Shown here: piece after piece, positions 24,000 through 31,600 of the stretch
How positions within the stretch are numbered: the stretch's first letter is position 1
How the letters are laid out: the number at the start of each line of letters is the position of its first letter
From: an uncultured Prevotellaceae bacterium
GTDB taxonomy: Bacteria > Bacteroidota > Bacteroidia > Bacteroidales > Bacteroidaceae
Reading direction: 5' to 3'
DNA: 34,245 nt
NCBI GenBank assembly: GCA_946415705.1
Contig: CAMKTN010000028.1
Span: forward strand, 1-34,245
Position numbers and translations under genes: made by a program
Notes under the pieces: generated by a model
The model's input: the letters and a program-made list of their open reading frames with translations, nothing else
Told to the model about the DNA's origin: nothing
Database searches by the model: none

Positions 24000-24914
24000 A
24001 TGGTAAAGGACTTCATCAAGCGCAAACTAACAGCCTTCCTACTGGCGGAGATCACGCCGGACCTCACAGAAGCGACCACCGCACGGCTCCTGCAGGAGCT
24101 ACGCAGGGAAAGGTTACTAGAGGCTGCGCTCCAAAACAAGGAGGCTGGGGTTGTCTCACCGGCAGTCGGTGAGACACCAGTCATCGTGTCACTGACGACC
24201 TACGGCAAGCGCTTCTATGAAGTATGTACGACAATTGAGAGCATCATGCAGGGAACGGTAAAGCCCAATGGTATCGTGCTTTGGAGAGATGAGACAGATC
24301 ATCGGCCGTTGCCTCTTACACTTCAAAGGCAGGTAGAGAGAGGGTTACAGGTACTTGGAACAAGGGACCTACGTTCCTACACCAAGCTTCTACCCACCCT
24401 CAAGATGTTCCCTGACGCCCACATCGTCACCATTGACGATGATATCTACTACCCTCACGACTTCCTTGAGAACCTCATGGCACCACACACAAAAAGTCCC
24501 CATTCCATCGTAGGAAATATGGTGATGCAGATGAGCCGTGACAGCGAAGGAATCCCCACTAAAATCCTTCAATGGCCATATCTTCACAAAGAGCCCGCCG
24601 ATGGCGCATCCAATGATTTGTTCTTCGAGGGCTTCGGCGGTGTTCTCTACCCTGCTGGCAGCCTGCCGGAGGAAGTCTTTCATAAAGAGGTATTTCAGGA
24701 AATCTGTCCCACAGCCGACGATGTATGGTTCAACGCGATGGCACGGCTATCGAAAACACCTATAACATTCTGCGAACATGGATACTACGACTACCTGAAA
24801 GCCGACAACCATGTGTGTCAGGATACCGCCCTCAACCTCATTAACAACAGCGAGAATCGCAACGACAAGCAGCTCCGCGCTGTATGGCAACACTATCACC
24901 TGCAAGGCCAATAA
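24000..24914 (+). CDS. GT-A-type glycosyltransferase-like protein
   Basis: A 304-aa soluble protein. Residues 1-50 are a charged helical segment; a short linker (about 50-60) is encoded by a perfect hairpin. The core begins VIVSLTTYGKRFYEVCTTIE, like the first strand of GT-A nucleotide-sugar transferases. It then has a DDD triad (VTIDDDIYYP, Asp146-148) for metal/UDP-sugar binding, FFEGFGGVLYPAGSLP, and DDVWFNAMA. This suggests a sugar transferase acting on a surface glycan; donor and acceptor are unknown. It starts 3 bp after purC and ends 4 bp before aroE, an odd place for a glycan gene in a housekeeping run. Confidence 0.78.
   Translation: MVKDFIKRKLTAFLLAEITPDLTEATTARLLQELRRERLLEAALQNKEAGVVSPAVGETPVIVSLTTYGKRFYEVCTTIESIMQGTVKPNGIVLWRDETDHRPLPLTLQRQVERGLQVLGTRDLRSYTKLLPTLKMFPDAHIVTIDDDIYYPHDFLENLMAPHTKSPHSIVGNMVMQMSRDSEGIPTKILQWPYLHKEPADGASNDLFFEGFGGVLYPAGSLPEEVFHKEVFQEICPTADDVWFNAMARLSKTPITFCEHGYYDYLKADNHVCQDTALNLINNSENRNDKQLRAVWQHYHLQGQ
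24152..24176. repeat. in-frame perfect hairpin in the glycosyltransferase linker
   Basis: TGTCTCACCG (24152-24161) and CGGTGAGACA (24167-24176) are exact reverse complements around a 5-nt loop. It encodes VSPAVGET between the N-terminal helix and the catalytic domain. Confidence 0.85.
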
Positions 24915-24918
24915 CATA

Positions 24919-25788
24919 ATGAATAATACGGACCGACATTCTATAGAACTAACTCCCCTTTCTAACAGGAGAGGGGACGGGGGTGAGGCCTTATACGGCC
25001 TTGTAGGCTACCCGTTAGGACACAGCTTCTCACGCGCGTTCTTTAATAATATGTTCGCGCGCGAAGGGATGAATGCCGAGTATCAGAACTTCGAGCTGCC
25101 ATCCATCGAAGCATTGCCTCAGCTCATCGCAGATCACCCCCACCTTTGCGGATTGAATGTCACCATACCCTACAAGCAGACCGTCATCCCATACCTCGAT
25201 GAACTCTCTGACGAGGCCCGCGCCATAGGTGCGGTGAATGTAATACGCATCGTTCGTAGCCTAGACCCAAAGCGACGAACAATACTAAAAGGTTATAATT
25301 CCGATATCATCGGTTTCACCGAGAGTATTCGTCCTCTCCTGCAGCCCCATCACAAAAAAGCGCTCGTCCTCGGCACAGGTGGCGCCTCCAAAGCCATCTG
25401 TCACGGCCTCGAACAGCTCGGCATCGAATGGCGCTATGTCAGCCGCAAACCCACTACAAATCCCAAGGCTTCCGTTACGGTTCCCGAGGGTTCTCCCGAG
25501 GGCTCCACTCTCTCCTACTCCGCCATCACCCCTGCCCTCCTCGCCGATTACACTGTCATCATCAACTGCACGCCGCTCGGTATGCACCCCAATACCAACG
25601 CTGCACCAACGATACCTTACGCAGCTCTCTCTCCACGCCATCTCCTCTACGACCTCGTCTATAATCCAGAGGTCACCCTCTTTATGCGCGAAGGGCGCCG
25701 CTTCGGTGCCACCGTCAAGAACGGCCTCGAAATGCTGCATCTGCAAGCCCTCGCATCATGGAAGTTCTGGAACGAACAAGACATATGA
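24919..25788 (+). CDS. aroE: shikimate dehydrogenase with repeat-encoded N-terminal extension
   Basis: A 289-aa NADPH-dependent enzyme that reduces 3-dehydroshikimate to shikimate in aromatic amino-acid synthesis. Motifs: YGLVGYPLGHSFS (substrate Ser pair), LNVTIPYKQTV with catalytic Lys, GYNSDIIGF with its Asp partner, the NADP loop VLGTGGASKA, and NCTPLGMHPN. The only possible start is the ATG at 24919: no ATG, GTG or TTG occurs in frame between it and the conserved LYGLVGYPLG. About 24 residues therefore precede the normal N-terminus, of which TPLSNRRGDGGEA comes from a GC-rich stem-loop repeat. A VPEGSPEGS stretch in the C-terminal half is also repeat-like. It overlaps the next gene by 4 bp. 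Confidence 0.94.
   Translation: MNNTDRHSIELTPLSNRRGDGGEALYGLVGYPLGHSFSRAFFNNMFAREGMNAEYQNFELPSIEALPQLIADHPHLCGLNVTIPYKQTVIPYLDELSDEARAIGAVNVIRIVRSLDPKRRTILKGYNSDIIGFTESIRPLLQPHHKKALVLGTGGASKAICHGLEQLGIEWRYVSRKPTTNPKASVTVPEGSPEGSTLSYSAITPALLADYTVIINCTPLGMHPNTNAAPTIPYAALSPRHLLYDLVYNPEVTLFMREGRRFGATVKNGLEMLHLQALASWKFWNEQDI
24953..24989 (+). repeat. GC-rich interspersed stem-loop element, copy C, inside aroE
   Basis: CTCCCCTTTCT and AGGAGAGGGG form the (imperfect) stem with an AAC loop, followed by the tail ACGGGGGTGAGG. It is in the coding direction, read as TPLSNRRGDGGE. The frame used avoids the TAA present in the loop. Confidence 0.85.
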
Positions 25789-26696
25789 GACTACGATTAA
25801 CGATAGGATGTATGATATTGGTTGCTGCACTACACGCTGCAACCTATACCCCTGACAACTTGCCGATTCCATATCTGCAAGACAAGACGCAGTATGTCAC
25901 CAATCCCGATGGAATACTCTCACAAACTGCGGTCGATTCGCTGAATTTATGGCTCGGAGAGATGGAAGCTGCACATGGTGTGCAGACGGTTTTAGCCGTT
26001 GTGGAGCGCATCGAGGGTGGTGACACATACGAGTTCTGCATGGCCCTCGGCCGTAAATATGGCATCGGCTCCAAGGAGCAGAACACAGGTCTCATCATCC
26101 TACTATCCACCGGAGACCGTGCATACTACATTCTTACCGGACGCGGTTTAGAAGGCACACTGCCCGATGCCATCTGTAAGCGCATCGAAAACCACCAGAT
26201 GCTGCCAGCATTGCGCGAAGGTGACTGGGACGAAGCCATGTTAGCCACCGTACGAGCTATCACACGCTATGTCGATGGCGACCCGTCATTAGTAGGCAGC
26301 TCGGACTTCGACGATGACGATGACATCGCAGAACTGATGACCGCCCTAGCCTACATAGCACTCGGAGCAGGCTGCATCTGTCTTGCCATCTGGCTGGAGC
26401 AACGCAAGAAGAGATACTGCCCCAGCTGTCACCAGTATAAGATGAAGAAAATCAGTAGCCGTACAACCAGAAACAAACGTCTGGGCATCATCACACACCA
26501 TGACACCTATCGCTGCACCCATTGCAAATTCACCAAAGAGCAGCATTGGGACGAAGACATCAATAGCGGCTCCGGCGCAGCAGCAGCCGGTGGCGCCCTT
26601 GGCGGCAGCTTCTTTGGCGGAGGTGGCAGTTCCTTTAGCGGCGGCCACTTCGGCGGTGGCTCCTTCGGTGGCGGAGGAGCTGGAGGACGATTCTGA
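25785..26696 (+). CDS. TPM-domain protein with zinc ribbon and Gly-rich tail
   Basis: A 303-aa exported/membrane protein. The start at 25785 overlaps the aroE stop (ATGA). Signal peptide 1-18, then a TPM_phosphatase-type domain (about 35-165): VTNPDGILSQTAVDSLN, LILLSTGDRAYYILTGRG, LEGTLPDAICKRI. A membrane segment (about 186-206) is followed by a CPSC...CTHC zinc ribbon (213-255), and the tail is GGGGSSFSGGHFGGGS-like. TPM proteins with Gly-rich ends (YgcG type) commonly pair with LemA, as here 30 bp downstream. Function is poorly known: in plants the domain acts in photosystem II repair, in bacteria probably membrane protein maintenance. Confidence 0.85.
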   Translation: MRLRLTIGCMILVAALHAATYTPDNLPIPYLQDKTQYVTNPDGILSQTAVDSLNLWLGEMEAAHGVQTVLAVVERIEGGDTYEFCMALGRKYGIGSKEQNTGLIILLSTGDRAYYILTGRGLEGTLPDAICKRIENHQMLPALREGDWDEAMLATVRAITRYVDGDPSLVGSSDFDDDDDIAELMTALAYIALGAGCICLAIWLEQRKKRYCPSCHQYKMKKISSRTTRNKRLGIITHHDTYRCTHCKFTKEQHWDEDINSGSGAAAAGGALGGSFFGGGGSSFSGGHFGGGSFGGGGAGGRF

Positions 26697-26726
26697 GAAA
26701 TCATCAACTCAAAAACAAATACAACA

Positions 26727-27305
26727 ATGAAGACATTGAAATCTATCTTGCTTGCCATCATGGCAACATTTGCACTCACCAGTTGCACCTATAACAAACT
26801 GGTAGAAGAAGAGGAAACAGTCAATCAGAAATGGGCCGATGTGCAGACGCAGTATCAACGTCGCGCCGACCTCATTCCCAACCTCGTGAACACCGTCAAG
26901 GGTTATGCCGCCCATGAGAGCGAGACACTGGAGGCTGTCGTTGCGGCCCGCACGAAGGCCACTCAGATCACTATCGACCCTGCCAATGCCACTCCCGAGC
27001 AAATTGCCGCCTTCCAAGAGGCACAGGGCGAAGTGAGCCAAGCACTGGGACGCCTCCTCGCCATCACCGAGGCCTATCCCGACCTGAAAGCCAACGAGCA
27101 GTTCAGTGAACTGCAGGCACAGCTCGAAGGCACCGAGAACCGCATCGCTGAGTCACGTCGCCTTTACAATGAAGCCGTGCAAACCTACAACGTGAGCGTC
27201 CGCAAGTTCCCCAACAACATCTGGGCTTGGATTTTCGGTTTTAACAAGAAGACACCGTTTGCTGCTGAAGCCGGAGCTGAGAAAGCACCGGAGGTGCAGT
27301 TCTAA
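26727..27305 (+). CDS. lemA: LemA family lipoprotein
   Basis: A 192-aa helical protein. The lipobox LTSC (Cys20) makes it a lipoprotein rather than the usual single-pass LemA. Family signatures: YNKLVEEEETVNQKWADVQT, RADLIPNLVNTVKGYAAHE, then AITEAYPDLKANEQFSELQA, GTENRIAESRRLYNEAVQTY and FPNNIWAWIFGF. Function unknown; it is conserved next to TPM proteins, so the two likely act together at the envelope. It is followed by a GC-rich hairpin (copy D) that could end its transcript before purM. Confidence 0.93.
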   Translation: MKTLKSILLAIMATFALTSCTYNKLVEEEETVNQKWADVQTQYQRRADLIPNLVNTVKGYAAHESETLEAVVAARTKATQITIDPANATPEQIAAFQEAQGEVSQALGRLLAITEAYPDLKANEQFSELQAQLEGTENRIAESRRLYNEAVQTYNVSVRKFPNNIWAWIFGFNKKTPFAAEAGAEKAPEVQF

Positions 27306-27308
27306 GAG

Positions 27309-27348
27309 CAGACCCTCCCCCCTGCCCCTCCCTTTAGGGAGGGGAGTA
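27309..27348 (-). repeat. GC-rich interspersed stem-loop element, copy D
   Basis: CCCCTCCC (27326-27333) and GGGAGGGG (27338-27345) make a perfect 8-bp stem with a TTTA loop; the C-rich tail lies to its left. Bases 27309-27335 are an exact 27-bp inverted match to 27441-27467 in copy E, so D and E face each other across the purM start region. It may also act as a hairpin terminator after lemA. Confidence 0.88.
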
Positions 27349-27384
27349 ATTACCAAACAAGATAGATAAGAATAAATATCCTAT

Positions 27385-28620
27385 ATGCAACAAAACGACA
27401 TAAAAACAAACAGGCAAATACATCCTACTCCCCGCCCTACAAGGGAGGGGCAGGGGGGAGGGTCTGCCCGTTATATGGCTCGCGGCGTCTCTGCCGCCAA
27501 GGAAGACGTACACGCCGCCATCAAGAACATCGACAAAGGCATCTTCCCGCAGGCGTTCTGCAAGATCATCCCTGACATCCTCGGCGGTGATCCCAAGTAC
27601 TGCAATATCATGCATGCCGACGGCGCCGGCACAAAGAGCAGCCTCGCCTACGCCTATTGGCGAGAGACGGGTGACCTCAGCGTGTGGAAAGGCATCGCGC
27701 AGGATGCACTTATTATGAACACCGATGACCTGCTGTGTGTGGGTGCCGTCGATAACATTCTCGTCAGCAGCACCATCGGTCGCAATAAGATGCTCATCCC
27801 GGGCGAAGTGATCTCAGCCATCATCAATGGCACAGATGAGCTAATGGCAGAGTTGCGCGAGATGGGTATTGGTATCTACGGTACGGGCGGCGAGACAGCT
27901 GACGTGGGCGACCTCGTCCGCACCATTATCGTCGATTCCACCGTCACTTGTCGCATGAAACGTGCCGATGTCATCGACAATGCCAACATCCGACCGGGTG
28001 ATGTTATCGTAGGCCTTGCGAGCTTCGGACAGGCAACCTATGAGAAGGAATACAACGGCGGCATGGGCAGCAACGGCCTCACCTCGGCCCGCCACGACGT
28101 CTTCAGTAAGTACCTCGCCGAGAAATACCCCGAGACCTACGACCACGCCGTCCCAGACGATCTCGTCTATAGTGGCAAATACAAGCTTTCCGATACTGGC
28201 GCCGGCGGCGCCAGTATCGGAAAGCTTGTCCTCTCCCCCACCCGCACCTACGCCCCCGTCGTCCGTTGCCTCCTCGACCAGCTGCGCCCCCGCATCCACG
28301 GCATGGTACACTGCACCGGTGGTGCACAGACGAAGGTACTCCACTTCGTGGGCGACAACTGTCGCGTCGTGAAGGACAATATGTTCCCCGTTCCGCCCCT
28401 CTTCCACATCATTGCTGAAGAAAGCGGTGCCGACTGGAGCGAGATGTACAAGGTCTTCAACTGCGGACATCGCCTTGAAGTCTATGTCCGTCCAGAGGAT
28501 GCCGACGCTGTCATCGCCATCTCCAAGAGCTTTAACATCGACGCTCAGGTCGTAGGACACATCGAAGAAGGCTCCCGCAGCCTCACCATCCGCAGCGAGT
28601 TCGGCGAGTTCAACTACTAA
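27385..28620 (+). CDS. purM: phosphoribosylformylglycinamidine cyclo-ligase (AIR synthase)
   Basis: A 411-aa frame. The enzyme converts FGAM to AIR with ATP in de novo purine synthesis. Motifs: ARYMARGVSAAKEDVHAAIK, MHADGAGTKSSLAY, AQDALIMNTDDLLCVGA, GTGGETADVGDLV, NGLTSARHDVF, GMVHCTGGAQTKV and the end SEFGEFNY. Two starts are possible: 27385, which includes 30 residues mostly from a GC-rich repeat, or the internal ATG at 27475. Family similarity as I recall it (S-RYM-RGVSA-KEDV) begins before that internal Met, which favours 27385. A perfect 49-bp palindrome lies in frame at 28181-28229, encoding KLSDTGAGGASIGKL. It follows lemA by 79 bp and precedes the C10 peptidase by 27 bp. Confidence 0.94.
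   Translation: MQQNDIKTNRQIHPTPRPTREGQGGGSARYMARGVSAAKEDVHAAIKNIDKGIFPQAFCKIIPDILGGDPKYCNIMHADGAGTKSSLAYAYWRETGDLSVWKGIAQDALIMNTDDLLCVGAVDNILVSSTIGRNKMLIPGEVISAIINGTDELMAELREMGIGIYGTGGETADVGDLVRTIIVDSTVTCRMKRADVIDNANIRPGDVIVGLASFGQATYEKEYNGGMGSNGLTSARHDVFSKYLAEKYPETYDHAVPDDLVYSGKYKLSDTGAGGASIGKLVLSPTRTYAPVVRCLLDQLRPRIHGMVHCTGGAQTKVLHFVGDNCRVVKDNMFPVPPLFHIIAEESGADWSEMYKVFNCGHRLEVYVRPEDADAVIAISKSFNIDAQVVGHIEEGSRSLTIRSEFGEFNY
27426..27467 (+). repeat. GC-rich interspersed stem-loop element, copy E, inside purM 5' end
   Basis: The stem CTCCCCGCCCT / AGGGAGGGG is followed by the tail CAGGGGGGAGGGTCTG. It is in the coding direction, read as PTPRPTREGQGGGSA. It is the inverted partner of copy D, 27 bases of perfect complement. 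Confidence 0.88.
28181..28229. repeat. perfect 23-bp-arm inverted repeat inside purM
   Basis: Bases 28181-28203 are the exact reverse complement of 28207-28229 with the 3-nt loop GGC. The arm ends are ACAAGCTTTCC and GGAAAGCTTGT. The whole element is in frame, with AAG CTT (Lys-Leu) in both arms. It falls in a surface loop region before KLVLSPTRTYAP, where homologues as I recall them vary. Confidence 0.95.
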
Positions 28621-28647
28621 GCAACATCTTTAAGGCGCATTTCTATC

Positions 28648-31600
28648 ATGAACAAGAAAGGACTTACCTTAAGCCTCATGTACCTTATTATATGGAGCAT
28701 TGGAGGAGGTTATTTAAACGCCCAGAATATATCTGAGGAGGAAGCACTTCAACGAGCTTCGCACTTTTTATCAGCGCCCGCCGCGCAGAGCATTGCCCGC
28801 AAGGCGCCACGCCATGCGCCACGCCTCACGACAGCTGTCAGCAACGACACTTACTACATTTTCAACGACGATGCCAATGGCGGCTTTGTCATCGTATCTG
28901 GCGAAGAATGTACGCCCGACATCCTCGGTTACAGCGAACAAGGCACCTTCGATGCGAAGCATGTGCCCATCAACGTGAAGGCATGGTTGGACGGATACAA
29001 GGCTCAGATAAAGGCCGCCGCTGCTTCCACCACGCTGACAGCCACAAGTGACACCTACGTCTCGCGAACGCCCATCGCTCCGCTGCTCCGCACTGAGTGG
29101 AATCAACATTCACCCTTCAACCTGCTCTGCCCCATGGACAACGGTAAGCAATGCGTCACCGGCTGTGTTGCCACCGCCATGGCACAGGTCATGAACTACT
29201 GGCAGCATCCCGCCCAAACAACAGGCACCATCCCTAACCGTGTGGCTGAGCGCCTTGAGTTCACGCACCCCGACATTGCTGCCGGCACAGCTATCGACTG
29301 GGCAAATATGCCACGCGCAGATTGGGAGGCAACCACCGAAGCCCAGCAGAAGGCCGTCAGCGAGCTGATGCTCTACTGCGGCATGGCTGTGCAGATGGAT
29401 TACGGTGCAAATTCCTCCGCCGCATACAGCAAAAATGTGGCTCCCGCACTCAGTAACTATTTCGGTTACAGCAACGGTATCTGCTTCGTAGGACGAACAA
29501 GCTACAACTATGAAGACTGGCTATACACCATCTATAATGAGCTCCGGATGGGACATCCCGTCTATTACAGTGGGCAAAGTAGTAGCAGTGGCCACGCCTT
29601 CATCTGCGACGGTTATGCATCTGAAGACTATTACCACATTGATTGGGGTTGGGGTGGCAACTACAACGGTTTCTTCCGCCTACAGGTGATGAACCCTCAA
29701 GGACGCGGCACGGGCGGCGGCAGTTCCAGCGACGGATACACCAATTGGCAATATGCCATTCTCGGCTGCGTACCATCCGGTCACGCCGATACGAAAGCCG
29801 CACTGGCTTGCCACAGTATCACCACCAACCAGACGACGACACAGCGTTCTGCCACCACTGGCAGCTTTCAAAATGTTGCTATCACGCCCACGTTGTTCGT
29901 GACCACTCATGCTGCTGGCATCGACTACGCCCTTGCCCTGTATCAGGATGATATGCAACGCTCGCTGCTCTCATCAGCCACAACCAGCGCTCGCGTGGGC
30001 GACATCCTCAGCAAAAGCATCAATGTCAGCATCAGTGAAGAGGTGGCCGACGGCGAGTACCAGATTGTGCCCGTCTGCCGCCAATCGGGCGAGAGTTCCT
30101 GGCAGCGCTGCTTAGACAGCGAGGTTGTCTATGTCAAGGCTGTCATCAGCGGACAGACGCTCACGCTCACGCCGATGGACTACACCGCAGCGCCCATCTC
30201 TGATGCCAAACTCGTCTGTACGGCAGCGCCTGTTATCACAGGCACCTATCACTACACTGATAGGTTCAACGCGTCCTTCACCATCCGTAACGAGGGAGGA
30301 GACTATGCCGGTCCGCTCTGCATCTTCAACAGCACCACGCAGGATATGCTGGCAGAACAAACCGTGAACATCGCTGCCGACGAGACCAAGACCATCACGA
30401 TGACCGACATCATTACCTGGAGCATGCGCACCAACAATACCCAGAACCACTTCTACCTTGGGAGCTATATCGGCGATATTCACGTCAGCGGCAGCGAGTT
30501 TGCGCTCGCTCCCTTCCCGATCCTTCGCGTGACTACCAACGTCCCTGAGCTGCCCGAGGCCGAAGACGAGTACGGCACCTACTGGATTTACGATACGAAG
30601 CTCAACGCCAACGTGCGCATAGAATACCCCGAGCCTGATGGCTACGCACCTACGGTCAATGGCAAGGTGAACGTGCAGTTGGCGACAGCCAACTCTGGGG
30701 CTGTCTTTTCCACCGACCTCGATATCAATCTAGAGCCCGGACAGTCGGTGGAACTACCCATCAACCTCCCAGAGGCGACAATGGAAACGTACTACCGCTA
30801 CCTTCTGCACTTCTCCGTGACTCCCATCCTGCAAGAGGGCAGCAAGAGCTTCAAAATAGAGAACAACGGACAACCAGACTATAAGATTATAGTAGCCGGA
30901 GGCAAGAAAATGCCCGGCATTGTGAACTACACCATAGCCGTCAGTCCCGAGGGGGCTGGCAGCTTCAACGAGAGTAGCAGCAATAGCATCATTGCGGGCA
31001 GTGAGCTGAGTGTCACCGCAGGACCTTTCATACACAACGGAGAAACCACCTATTTATGGAATGAAGAGTGGTATAATACATACAAATTCATGCATGTAGA
31101 TTACTACTTCGATCATTGGACAAAGAATGGTGTGATTGTCTCTGAAGACAATACGCTCACGCTAACCATGAACGAAGACTGCAATTTGGTGGCTCACTTC
31201 AAGCCCAACCTCAAGCTAACGTGCATCGAGACACCTACCGTGGAAGGGACGCTGGAGACAGGCAGCACAAACACCTACAACGCCGTTATCTGGAACGAAA
31301 GTGAGGAGGATTACGAGGGCGACGTCACGCTCACCTATTGGACGGACTACATGTACGGTAGCGGAGATGCAAAAGCCACCTCCTTGGTACATGTCTCCAT
31401 CAAGGCTGGCGAGACACAGTCTGTCAGCCTGCCGCTCCGGAACATAGCGCCGACCATACAACACATCACTCTCTACGGCAGCCTCACTTTCTCACACCCG
31501 AAGATGGACGTTCGCGAGTGCAGCGTCTCTGGCAGCAACGTCGAGATTGCCCTCTACCCCCGTATTCGTGCCTCGTTCACGGTGTTGAATGCCGATGCCA

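Noticed and set aside
27841..28560. 239-codon minus-strand open frame across purM
   Set aside because: Antisense shadow. Its KLSDTGAAGASIGKL-like stretch is only the purM palindrome read on the other strand.
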